DNA of 19,322 nt from Lachnospiraceae bacterium (GTDB lineage: Bacteria; Bacillota; Clostridia; Lachnospirales; Lachnospiraceae): positions 1 to 19,322 of the forward strand of contig CAAGQC010000101.1 in the NCBI GenBank assembly GCA_900771995.1, read 5' to 3'. The notes under the pieces are model-generated. The model was not told the DNA's origin. It saw only the letters and a list, made by a program, of their open reading frames with translations, and ran no database searches. Shown piece by piece: positions 7,064-14,540 of the stretch (positions are counted from its first letter, which is position 1; every line of letters starts with the position of its first letter). A program made the translations under genes and the position numbers.

Positions 7064-8369
7064 CACCAAGCAGTACACCAAGCTGCGCCAGTACCTGGCT
7101 GAACTCAACGATGCCGATATTGCAGGCCTTCTGGAAGAACTGGAAGAGGAGGACATGTTAAAAGTCTTCCGTATCCTTCCCAAGGACCTGGCGGCAGACG
7201 TTTTTTCCTATTTGGATATGGACAATCAGCAGAAGATCATCACTTCCCTGTCAGATAAGGAAGCAACGAACATCATCAACAACCTGATGGCGGACGATGC
7301 AGCCGATCTGCTGGAGGAGATGCCTGCCAACATTGTCAAAAAGCTGTTGACCAACGCAAGCCCCGAGGTGCGCAGAGACATTAACCATCTGCTGCGTTAT
7401 CCGGAAGATTCCGCCGGAAGTATCATGACGGTCGAGTATGTGGACCTGAAGGAGAACCTGACGGTGAATGAGGCTATCGAACGGATCCGTAAGGTGGGTC
7501 TGGACAGTGAGACCATCAACATCTGCTATGTGCTGGATGCCCAGAGGAGACTGGTGGGAACCGTAGCCCTGCGTTATCTGTTGATTATGGACGGCGATGA
7601 GGTCATCGGTGACATCATGCATGAGAATGTCATCTCCATCAACACCCTGATGGACCAGGAGGAAGTTGCCCGACAGTTCAAAAAATACGACTTTACAGCC
7701 ATGCCGGTAGTGGATAACGAGAACCGGCTGGTAGGTATTATCACCGTGGACGATATCGTGGATATCATCGAAGAAGAGACCACGGAGGATATGGAAAAGA
7801 TGGCGGCTATCGTGCCCAGCGATAAGCCCTACATGAAGACGGGAGTATTCGAGACCTTTAAAAAGCGTATTCCCTGGCTGCTGCTTTTGATGGTATCTGC
7901 CACATTTACCGGTGCCATTATCTCGTCCTTCGAGGATGCCCTGAGCGTCTGTGCGGTACTGGTGGCGTATATTCCCATGTTAATGGATACCGGCGGTAAT
8001 GCCGGAAGCCAGGCCAGTGTTACGGTCATCCGCGGACTGTCTTTGAACGAGATCGAATACCGGGATGTGCCGAAGGTCGTTTTCAAGGAGATCCGGGTGG
8101 CCCTGATCTGCGGTATTACTCTTTCCGCAGCCAATTTTGTAAAATTATTGCTGCTGGACAGAGTAGGAGTGCTGGTGGCGGTTTCCGTATGCCTGACGCT
8201 GATAGCTGCCGTAGTGATCGCCATGATCATTGGCTGCTTACTGCCGGTTCTGGCAAAGCGTCTGGGCTTCGACCCGGCGGTCATGGCCAGCCCGTTTATC
8301 ACCACCATCGTGGATGCACTGTCCCTGCTGGTATATTTCCGGGTGGCATCTGCAATCATGGGACTATAG
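7020..8369 (+). CDS. mgtE: MgtE-type magnesium channel/transporter
   Basis: This 449-aa membrane protein has the standard MgtE layout and length. Residues about 20-125 form the helical MgtE_N domain. About 130-260 hold two CBS domains (SAGSIMTVEYVDLKENLTV and VVDNENRLVGIITVDDIVDII), the cytosolic Mg2+ sensor that closes the channel when Mg2+ is high. About 283-449 form the transmembrane part, with five expected helices, the pore-region motif PMLMDTGGNAGSQ (319-331) and DPAVMASPFITTIVDALS (418-435), where D418 matches the conserved pore aspartate. AAGGAGG lies 6 nt before ATG 7020. I looked for an M-box riboswitch in the 154-nt leader and did not recognise one. No clear terminator hairpin follows the stop. 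Confidence 0.95.
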   Translation: MEQIKELEEVLELLNTKQYTKLRQYLAELNDADIAGLLEELEEEDMLKVFRILPKDLAADVFSYLDMDNQQKIITSLSDKEATNIINNLMADDAADLLEEMPANIVKKLLTNASPEVRRDINHLLRYPEDSAGSIMTVEYVDLKENLTVNEAIERIRKVGLDSETINICYVLDAQRRLVGTVALRYLLIMDGDEVIGDIMHENVISINTLMDQEEVARQFKKYDFTAMPVVDNENRLVGIITVDDIVDIIEEETTEDMEKMAAIVPSDKPYMKTGVFETFKKRIPWLLLLMVSATFTGAIISSFEDALSVCAVLVAYIPMLMDTGGNAGSQASVTVIRGLSLNEIEYRDVPKVVFKEIRVALICGITLSAANFVKLLLLDRVGVLVAVSVCLTLIAAVVIAMIIGCLLPVLAKRLGFDPAVMASPFITTIVDALSLLVYFRVASAIMGL

Positions 8370-8427
8370 ACAGCAGACAATATCAGATATAGGAACTTAT
8401 TTTATGCACGCTTATTATGATAAAAAT

Positions 8428-8456
8428 TTGACAGGATGTTTTTTTTTAAGTACTTT
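8428..8456 (+). promoter_or_regulatory. Weak promoter candidate
   Basis: A perfect TTGACA (8428-8433) is followed after 17 nt by TACTTT (8451-8456), a poor -10. It could be a distal promoter for the gene at 8584. The T-run at 8439-8447 has no hairpin before it and is not called a terminator. Confidence 0.25.
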
Positions 8457-8468
8457 CAGGCAAGCCCT

Positions 8469-8496
8469 TTGCAAGGATGGAAAATTTTGCTAGAAT
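8469..8496 (+). promoter_or_regulatory. Promoter of the DUF1905/peptidase gene
   Basis: TTGCAA (8469-8474) and TAGAAT (8491-8496) are 16 nt apart, close to the sigma-A consensus. The predicted start near 8503 lies just before the cre site at 8513-8526. Confidence 0.6.
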
Positions 8497-8512
8497 CAAG
8501 ATAAATAGCAAA

Positions 8513-8526
8513 TGTAACCGCTTTCG
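8513..8526 (+). promoter_or_regulatory. cre-like site (CcpA-type operator)
   Basis: TGTAACCGCTTTCG matches the published consensus TGWAANCGNTNWCA at every position except the last. It sits about 10 nt after the predicted transcription start, where CcpA-family proteins act as roadblock repressors. Carbon-dependent repression is inferred. A LacI-family relative could bind instead. Confidence 0.55.
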
Positions 8527-8583
8527 TAAATATCTTTCTTAAGAGAATACTCGGGAACAGCAAAAGCAACGGAGGAATGAATC

Positions 8584-9252
8584 ATGAGATATTTTTTTGA
8601 ATCTAAAGTAGAAAAAAAGGATGCAGGATATACCATTCAGATCCCTTTCAATGTATGGGAAGTATGTAAGCAGAGAGAAGTCATCAAGGGAGACGTTGTT
8701 CTGGACAACAACATCATCGAGTGTGAACTGCATCCCAAGGAGAAGGGCAACTATGAAGTTGTGATCACCGATGAGGATGCTGTAAAGGTAGAACTGGGCG
8801 TAACCCATAAGATCCTGTTACATGTCAACGGTTCCCTGATCCGTATGGACCAGAACAGCCCTTACAGCTTTGAAAAGCCTATTCGTAAGATCGACAGCAT
8901 GAACGTGATCATCCAGCCCGAAGACGGTCTGTGCGGTCAGGCCTGCGTAGCAATGCTGGCCGGTGTTACCATTGCAGAAGTCATCAGCGTTATGGACTGC
9001 AGAGAGTGGCAGGCTACCATGGGTCGTGTGATCTCCGCACTGAACTACTACGGTATCGATCATACCGACATCATCGTATATACCGAGGGAAGACCCGCTG
9101 TACTGCCGAAATGCTGTATCATGATGGAGAAGATGGGACGTTTCTGCCACTATCTGGTACACTTCGACGGCAAGTTCTATGATTCCAATCTGGGTGTGCT
9201 GGAAGAGTATGATATGAGCAAATTACTTGGTTATCTTGAGATTAAGTGCTGA
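8584..9252 (+). CDS. DUF1905-like domain fused to a C39-like cysteine peptidase domain
   Basis: This is a 222-aa soluble protein with no signal peptide. Residues 1-82 resemble the small beta-barrel DUF1905 family (IPFNVWEVCKQREVIKGDVV, then the ELGVTHKILLHV end). Residues about 105-222 look like a papain-fold C39-type peptidase: Q111 in IIQPEDGLCGQACVAML as oxyanion residue, C117 as nucleophile, H189 in FCHYLVHFDGKFYDSNLG, and D200 as third member. A spacing of 11 residues between His and Asp fits the family. Both calls are pattern-based. The protein could be a cytosolic protease or a deconjugase of unknown substrate. GGAGG lies in the leader just before the ATG. Arg codons are only CGT or AGA, unlike the CGG-rich operon downstream, which suggests strong expression. 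It has its own promoter, cre site and terminator. Confidence 0.65.
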   Translation: MRYFFESKVEKKDAGYTIQIPFNVWEVCKQREVIKGDVVLDNNIIECELHPKEKGNYEVVITDEDAVKVELGVTHKILLHVNGSLIRMDQNSPYSFEKPIRKIDSMNVIIQPEDGLCGQACVAMLAGVTIAEVISVMDCREWQATMGRVISALNYYGIDHTDIIVYTEGRPAVLPKCCIMMEKMGRFCHYLVHFDGKFYDSNLGVLEEYDMSKLLGYLEIKC

Positions 9253-9267
9253 TTTTAAAGACACTGT

Positions 9268-9300
9268 AAAACTGCAGACTCGTGGGTCTGCAGTTTTTTT
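9268..9300 (+). terminator. Intrinsic terminator
   Basis: A 12-bp perfect stem (9268-9279 with 9286-9297), loop TCGTGG, is followed by a T-run to 9300. It ends the transcript of the gene stopping at 9252. Confidence 0.92.
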
Positions 9301-9331
9301 GCTTAAAAACGCTTAAAAAACTGTAATAGGG

Positions 9332-9360
9332 TTGCGAGGAAGCGCGGTACAGTGTAAAAT
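9332..9360 (+). promoter_or_regulatory. Promoter of the zinc-ribbon membrane protein gene
   Basis: TTGCGA (9332-9337) and TAAAAT (9355-9360) are 17 nt apart. A short direct repeat of GCTTAAAAA (9301-9309 and 9311-9319) lies just upstream. Confidence 0.55.
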
Positions 9361-9402
9361 GGGTAATGTATTGTTAAAATACCAAAGATGGGGAGAAAAG
9401 TA

Positions 9403-10368
9403 ATGAATAAGAAAAAGAAGATCGAAAACTATCAGGAAATAGCGGCAGCTACCGGCTTGCGCTATGATGAAGGCAATGATGTGTTCCATGGACAGCGTGA
9501 CGGCTTTGATTTTATCGTGTATTCTGTGGATGAAAACCATCCTTATATGATGGTGCTTCATACCGCAGCTAAAAGTCCGGACGGCTCGGTACTGGAAAAA
9601 TCCAGGGTCAAAGACTTCCAGAAGAACAACAAAAATATTGCTTATTTGGGACAGAAAAATATGGACATCAGAGTCTCCATGAAATCACAGTCTAATGTTG
9701 AAAAACTGAAGGGAGCATTAACGGAGAGCCTTGCGGCGACGACTGCATTTTTACGTGCGTGCGGTTACAGCCCCTGTTGTGACCTGTGCGGACAGACGGT
9801 GGAGACCGGTGCATTGAAGATGAGTGGGGAATACTATCATATGTGCCCCGAGTGTGAGATGAAAATACGCAGCGACGCAGCCATGAAAGCACAACAGACA
9901 GCGCAGAAAAAGGAAAATGTGATCGGAGGCATTGTAGGTGCCCTGTTAGGATCTCTGTTGGGAGCTTTAAGCGTTCTTGTACTCAGCCAGTTGGGATATG
10001 TGGCAGCACTTTCCGGTGTGATCATGGCAGTGTGCGTCCTGAAAGGATATGAGATGCTGGGAGGAAAGCTTACAAGGAAAGCAGTGGTGATCAGTGTTGT
10101 TATCATGATATTGATGACCTACTTCGCGGATCGTGTGGACTGGGCGATTATTCTGCTCAGGGAAGGCGGTGCAGCGGAAGCCGGATACAATATATTTGAA
10201 TGTTATCGCCTGATTCCTGAAGCACTTTACAGAGAGATTATTGATATAGGCAGCTATATTGCCAATCTTCTGATGTTATATCTGTTTGTCGGATTGGGCG
10301 CAATACCTACAATACGCAGTAAAATGAAAGAGAAAAAAGAAGAGGGTATTATTACGAGATTAAATTAA
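9403..10368 (+). CDS. Zinc-ribbon membrane protein of unknown function
   Basis: This 321-aa protein is not recognised as a named family. Residues 1-120 form a soluble, mixed alpha/beta domain. Residues 126-151 hold two CxxC pairs (CDLCG and CPEC), the pattern of a treble-clef or zinc-ribbon metal site. Then come hydrophobic segments at about 174-194, 199-216, 226-242 and 284-304, consistent with four membrane helices, and a basic C-terminal tail. GGGGAG at 9390-9395 lies 7 nt before ATG 9403; the in-frame ATG at 9388 lacks an SD and would itself overlap this site. The gene has its own promoter after the preceding terminator. A membrane-anchored metal-binding sensor or scaffold is possible, but nothing shows a reaction. 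Confidence 0.75.
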   Translation: MNKKKKIENYQEIAAATGLRYDEGNDVFHGQRDGFDFIVYSVDENHPYMMVLHTAAKSPDGSVLEKSRVKDFQKNNKNIAYLGQKNMDIRVSMKSQSNVEKLKGALTESLAATTAFLRACGYSPCCDLCGQTVETGALKMSGEYYHMCPECEMKIRSDAAMKAQQTAQKKENVIGGIVGALLGSLLGALSVLVLSQLGYVAALSGVIMAVCVLKGYEMLGGKLTRKAVVISVVIMILMTYFADRVDWAIILLREGGAAEAGYNIFECYRLIPEALYREIIDIGSYIANLLMLYLFVGLGAIPTIRSKMKEKKEEGIITRLN

Positions 10369-10380
10369 TCTCTTTGTTTT
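10356..10380 (+). terminator. Weak AT-rich terminator-like hairpin
   Basis: GAGATTA (10356-10362) and TAATCTC (10366-10372) form a 7-bp perfect stem with a 3-nt loop spanning the stop codon, followed by TTTGTTTT. The stem is AT-rich, and the T-run doubles as the -35 of the next promoter. Termination would be partial at best. Confidence 0.3.
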
Positions 10381-10401
10381 CGGAAAGTTGTGTGGTAAAA
10401 T
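10374..10401 (+). promoter_or_regulatory. Promoter of the diguanylate cyclase gene
   Basis: TTGTTT (10374-10379) and TAAAAT (10396-10401) are 16 nt apart, with a TGN extended -10 (TGGTAAAAT). Confidence 0.55.
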
Positions 10402-10478
10402 AGTACTAAAGAGATACAGGTACAGACAACTGTTCGGTACAAGTGACAAAAATGTATTGGGATGGGGGAATACAGAAT

Positions 10479-12161
10479 ATGAGAAAGTGGAAAGCTTTGT
10501 TGCTGTCGTTAGCTCTTCTCATAGGCATGGGAGTCATGGGAAAGGCTTCCATGCAGGCAGAAGCACAGGGAACGGACCAGAAACGGGTGCTTTTTATCAG
10601 TTCCTATTCCTACGGATGGGATACGGTACAGTCGCAGATCGAAGGAATCAAGGCCGGGGTGGATGAAAGCACCACCATCGACTATGAATTCATGGATACG
10701 AAGCGCTTCCGGAAGGATGAATGGCTGGATATGTTCCACGATATGCTGGAATATCATCTGGAGAATACGGATCCCTACGATGTGGTAATCGTGGGAGACG
10801 ATGCGGCTTTGCAGTTTGCCATGGAATACCGGGAGGAATTATTCCCGGAGATTCCCATAGTCTTCGAAGGGGTCAATGATGAAGAGTATGCGGTAAAGGC
10901 GGCAGAGAATCCGCTTGTGACGGGAATTATCGAGAAGCTGTCCGTAGGGAAGAACATAGACATGGCATTGAAGGTGAATCCTGCAGCTACCAAAGTGGTG
11001 GCGATCCTGGATGATTCGGTGACCGGGGATGCGGAGCGGAAGAACTTTTACAGTGCCGCAGAAGAATACCCGGATCTGGAGTTCTCTGAGATCAATGCCT
11101 CGGAACTGACGACTGCCAGATTACAGCAGGCCATCAGCAGAGTAGATGATAAGACGATCCTGATCTATATCACCATGTCAGAAGACGGCAGCGAGAAACA
11201 ATACAACAGTACGCAGGCAGTGCGTATGATCGTGAATTACGCAAAGGTGCCGGTCTATCGCATGGTGGAGGCCGGAATCGGTGACGGACTGTTGGGCGGC
11301 AATGTGGTCTCCATGTATAAATCCGGTGAGATCGCGGCGAAGATCGCCATGGATATTATGAACGGTACGGACAGTGGCGAGATCAATGTGGTTCGGGAGA
11401 GCCCGAACATCTACTGCGTGGATGAAAACGTCATGCGGAAATTCAAGCTGGAGGCATGGCAGTTCCCGGAAGATACCGAGTTCGTGAATCACGAGGAAAG
11501 CTTTTTCGTAAGGAATAAGGAGGCTCTGGTACCGGCACTGGTGCTGATCCTTGCACTGGTGGTCATTATCCTGTGGGTATGCTTTGATAATTTCCGCAGA
11601 AGAAAACTTCTGGAGGAACTGGAAACGGCAAGATCCATTATGGAATCGGCAGCCCAGCATGACTTCCTGACGGGACTTCCGAACCGGAGCAAATTCATGA
11701 AGGATCTGGAACAGCTGATTGATGCAAAGGTTCCCTGCACGGTTATGATGCTGGATATTGATAATTTCAAGAAAATCAACGATACCTACGGACATACCGC
11801 CGGGGACGAGGCATTACAGCAGGTGGCGAACCGCCTGAAGGACATGCAGTCCCAGATACTTACTTCCTATCGTTTCGCGGGGGACGAATTCATTCTGATC
11901 CTGCGCAGCAGTCAGAATATGCTGGTTGAGAAGACCGCGTATCAGTGCAGACAGGTATTTACGAAGGATGTGGTGCTCTGCGGTACAAAACATAAGATCG
12001 GAGGCAGTATCGGTATTGCAAGTTATCCGAAGGATACGGACAATCTGGAACAGCTGATCGTATGTGCCGATGATGCCATGTATCAGGTGAAGAAGAACGG
12101 CAAAAACGATTTCGCGTTTTATAAAAAGCCGGAGGAAGAATCCCCGGACGACCCGCAGTAA
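10479..12161 (+). CDS. Membrane diguanylate cyclase with ABC-substrate-binding-like sensor
   Basis: This 560-aa protein links an outside sensor to c-di-GMP synthesis. Residues 1-30 are a signal or anchor segment (MRKWKALLLSLALLIGMGV). About 35-330 form a periplasmic-binding-protein fold of the ABC_sub_bind type (RVLFISSYSYGWDTVQSQIEG at its start, then DVVIVGDDAALQFA and IPIVFEGVND). One membrane helix (about 348-368) and a short coiled linker precede the GGDEF domain (about 385-550), with DFLTGLPNR (395-403), the metal/substrate region MLDIDNFKKINDTYGHTAGD and signature AGDEF (467-471). The AGDEF variant keeps the acidic residues needed for catalysis. No RxxD inhibitory site lies at the expected place before it. 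GTG 10443 and ATG 10452 are in frame, but ATG 10479 gives a clean signal peptide and follows GGGGG by 10 nt. A monocistronic unit between two regulated ends. Confidence 0.9.
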   Translation: MRKWKALLLSLALLIGMGVMGKASMQAEAQGTDQKRVLFISSYSYGWDTVQSQIEGIKAGVDESTTIDYEFMDTKRFRKDEWLDMFHDMLEYHLENTDPYDVVIVGDDAALQFAMEYREELFPEIPIVFEGVNDEEYAVKAAENPLVTGIIEKLSVGKNIDMALKVNPAATKVVAILDDSVTGDAERKNFYSAAEEYPDLEFSEINASELTTARLQQAISRVDDKTILIYITMSEDGSEKQYNSTQAVRMIVNYAKVPVYRMVEAGIGDGLLGGNVVSMYKSGEIAAKIAMDIMNGTDSGEINVVRESPNIYCVDENVMRKFKLEAWQFPEDTEFVNHEESFFVRNKEALVPALVLILALVVIILWVCFDNFRRRKLLEELETARSIMESAAQHDFLTGLPNRSKFMKDLEQLIDAKVPCTVMMLDIDNFKKINDTYGHTAGDEALQQVANRLKDMQSQILTSYRFAGDEFILILRSSQNMLVEKTAYQCRQVFTKDVVLCGTKHKIGGSIGIASYPKDTDNLEQLIVCADDAMYQVKKNGKNDFAFYKKPEEESPDDPQ

Positions 12162-12196
12162 AACCGGAAACGGAACAAAGAATACAGAAAAATAGG

Positions 12197-12247
12197 AAAG
12201 CAGGCAGGAATTGCTGTTACAATAACAGAAGTTCCTGCCTGCTTTTT
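12197..12247 (+). terminator. Long terminator hairpin
   Basis: A 14-bp perfect stem pairs 12197-12210 with 12232-12245. The loop region carries a second inner stem (CTGTTA with TAACAG), and a T-run follows. It separates the cyclase gene from the surface-polymer operon. Confidence 0.9.
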
Positions 12248-12270
12248 GAACGGAAAAATTGCTTTCCATG

Positions 12271-12298
12271 TTGAAAAACCGTATGAGTATGTTATAAT
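12271..12298 (+). promoter_or_regulatory. Operon promoter
   Basis: TTGAAA (12271-12276) and a perfect TATAAT (12293-12298) are 16 nt apart, with a TGT extended -10. The predicted start near 12305 leaves about 100 nt before the chosen ATG of the fusion gene. That leader can form a small hairpin around GTGTGGAAAT/ATTTCACAC (12325-12345). This is the best promoter in the window and probably drives all genes from 12405 on. Confidence 0.7.
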
Positions 12299-12404
12299 TA
12301 ACCTTATTGACTAAAATGAGAAAAGTGTGGAAATAAATTTCACACGCAACTTTGTGCCTGCGGCTAAAAGTTTGCAGATTTTGAGAAAGGCATGGTTAAT
12401 TAAA

Positions 12405-14501
12405 ATGCGAATACTATCAGAAGCGTTGGGATATGTGATGTACTTTTGTTATTACCTGGCGCATAATTACGGACTGGCTATTATCCTGTTTACACTGATC
12501 AGCAAGATCGTGTTGCTGCCGGTCTCCATCTGGGTACAGAAGAACTCTATTAAAATGGTAAAGATGCAGCCGGAGATTAACCGGATCAAGGCAAAGCATT
12601 TCGGAGATGCGGACCGGATCGCGGACGAGCAGTCCAAGATCTTCAAGAGAGAGAAGTATAATCCTCTGGCTTCCCTGATTCCGCTGGCGGTACAGCTGAT
12701 CCTGCTGATGGGACTGGTAGAGGTTATCTATCATCCTCTGGACTATCTGCTGCATATGTCACAGGATGTGATCACGGCATTTAACGGACTGGCCATCAGC
12801 CTGGCGGGGGTGAATCCCGAAAGCTCCTCCATTCAGCTGGCCGTTGTGGAAATGATCAAGAGTGGCAATTACGCAGAACAGTTCGTAGCACTGCAGTCTG
12901 CACTGGCAGGCGTGGATATCGCTTCGGTGTTAGAGCAGGTGAAGGGAATCTCTCTGGATTTCTGCGGCATCAACTTAAGCTGGGTGCCTTCCGAAGTGGG
13001 CGGTATTGATATTGTCGTGCCCATCGTAGCAGGTGTCTCCGCATGGCTGCTGTGTGTGGCACAGAATGCCTCCAATGTTCTTCAGGCGGAGCAGTCCAAA
13101 CTGAACAAATACGGCATGATGGCGATTTCCGTAGGCCTGTCCCTGTATCTGGGCTGGTTTGTCCCGGCGGGTGTGGCACTGTACTGGATCGCCAGCAACC
13201 TGTTCGCCATTTTACAGCTGTATCTGTTAAACTGGGCCATCAATCCCAGGGATTATGTGGATTACGAAGCGTTGGAAGCCAGCAAACAGGAACTGGCGGA
13301 GCTGCAGTCCATCGGCGGCAAGAAAAAGCTTTTCGAGAAAAATCCCTATGCCAAGAGAGAGAAGAAGGATTTCAAACGGTTCTTCTCTGTGGTAAATAAG
13401 CATCTGGTATTTTATTCCGAGAGCAGCGGCTTCTATAAATATTATCAGGGAATCATTGAATGGCTGTTAGCCCATACGAACCTGACCATTCACTATATCA
13501 CCAGCGATCCGGAAGATCAGATCTTCGCCCTGGCGGAAAAAGAGAACAAGATCCGGGCCTATTATATCGGAGAAAAGCGTCTGATCACACTGATGATGAA
13601 GATGGACGCGGATGTGGTGGTCATGACCATGCCGGATATTGAGAACTTCCACATTAAGCGCAGCTATGTGAGAAAGGATATTGAATATATCTATATCCCT
13701 CACTGCATGGACAGTCTGAACATGACCATGCGTACCGGTTCCATGGATCATTACGATACCGTATACTGTGTCGGCAAGCACCATACCGAGGAAATCCGTA
13801 AGACAGAGGAAGCCTACGGCCTGCCTCCCAAGAAGCTGATCGACTGGGGTTACTGCCTGCTGGACCGCATGATCGAAGATTATAAGAAGGCGGATAAGAC
13901 GCCGCATGAGAAAAAGCATATTCTGATAGCTCCCTCCTGGCAGAAGGACAACATCGTGGACAGCTGTCTGGAAGGCATGCTGGATGATCTGGCAGGCAAG
14001 GGCTATGAAGTCGTGGTACGTCCCCATCCCCAGCAGGTGCGCCTGCAGCAGGATAAGATGGACCGCCTGAAAGAGCGTTACGCTGGCAATCCGGATATCG
14101 AGATCCAGACCGATTTCTCCTCCAACAGTACCGTATTCGAAGCGGATCTGCTGGTGACTGACTGGTCCGGTATCGCTTATGAATACGCATTTACCACCAA
14201 CAAGCCGGTACTGTTCGTGGATACCCCCATGAAGGTCATGAATCCTGAGTACCAGAAGATCGACACTGTACCCATCAATATCTGGATGCGTGATGTCATC
14301 GGAGACCGTCTGGATCCCGCAAAGACAGAGGAGACCGAAAGCAAAGTCAGAAATCTGCTGGACCAGAAGGATGCTTACCATGACAGAATCGAGAAGTTCG
14401 TGGAAGAGTATGTCTACAATCTGGGTAACAGTGCCGAGGTCGGTGCAAAATACATCGTACAGGCCGTACAGGAACAGATCAAAAAAGCAAAAGAACAATA
14501 A
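12405..14501 (+). CDS. YidC/Oxa1 insertase domain fused to CDP-glycerol glycerophosphotransferase domain
   Basis: This 698-aa fusion has two clear parts. Residues 1-285 are YidC/Oxa1-like: YGLAIILFTLISKIVLLPVS (22-41), cytosolic hairpin MQPEINRIK, EKYNPLASLIPLAVQL and the end GVALYWIASNLFAILQ (256-271); five membrane helices are expected. The groove arginine of Gram-positive YidC appears replaced by K34. There is no lipoprotein signal peptide. After a charged linker (about 285-330), residues about 335-690 match TagB/TagF-type glycerophosphotransferases, which move glycerol phosphate from CDP-glycerol. Motifs are IPHCMDSLNM (H433), RPHP (H541) and TDWSGIAYEYAFTTNKPVLF (585-604). The usual HGTPLK motif is altered. 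An Oxa1 topology puts this domain in the cytosol. The start is uncertain: ATG 12405 fits the family, but its SD (AGAAAGG) is 14 nt away; GTG 12327 is also in frame. Confidence 0.85.
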   Translation: MRILSEALGYVMYFCYYLAHNYGLAIILFTLISKIVLLPVSIWVQKNSIKMVKMQPEINRIKAKHFGDADRIADEQSKIFKREKYNPLASLIPLAVQLILLMGLVEVIYHPLDYLLHMSQDVITAFNGLAISLAGVNPESSSIQLAVVEMIKSGNYAEQFVALQSALAGVDIASVLEQVKGISLDFCGINLSWVPSEVGGIDIVVPIVAGVSAWLLCVAQNASNVLQAEQSKLNKYGMMAISVGLSLYLGWFVPAGVALYWIASNLFAILQLYLLNWAINPRDYVDYEALEASKQELAELQSIGGKKKLFEKNPYAKREKKDFKRFFSVVNKHLVFYSESSGFYKYYQGIIEWLLAHTNLTIHYITSDPEDQIFALAEKENKIRAYYIGEKRLITLMMKMDADVVVMTMPDIENFHIKRSYVRKDIEYIYIPHCMDSLNMTMRTGSMDHYDTVYCVGKHHTEEIRKTEEAYGLPPKKLIDWGYCLLDRMIEDYKKADKTPHEKKHILIAPSWQKDNIVDSCLEGMLDDLAGKGYEVVVRPHPQQVRLQQDKMDRLKERYAGNPDIEIQTDFSSNSTVFEADLLVTDWSGIAYEYAFTTNKPVLFVDTPMKVMNPEYQKIDTVPINIWMRDVIGDRLDPAKTEETESKVRNLLDQKDAYHDRIEKFVEEYVYNLGNSAEVGAKYIVQAVQEQIKKAKEQ

Positions 14502-14540
14502 ATTTTAAAATAGAAAAAGCAAAAGAAAGAGGTAAAAAAC

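Noticed and set aside
8439..8447. T-run after mgtE as intrinsic terminator
   Set aside because: No stable GC-containing hairpin precedes it.
10388..10666. 92-codon plus-strand frame at the start of the cyclase gene
   Set aside because: It is out of frame with the cyclase, overlaps its promoter and signal peptide, and has no SD or domain.
13467..14498. 343-codon open frame on the minus strand opposite the fusion gene
   Set aside because: It lies wholly inside a gene with clear domains. The His/Gln/Val-rich composition is the usual antisense shadow, and no SD or domain is seen.
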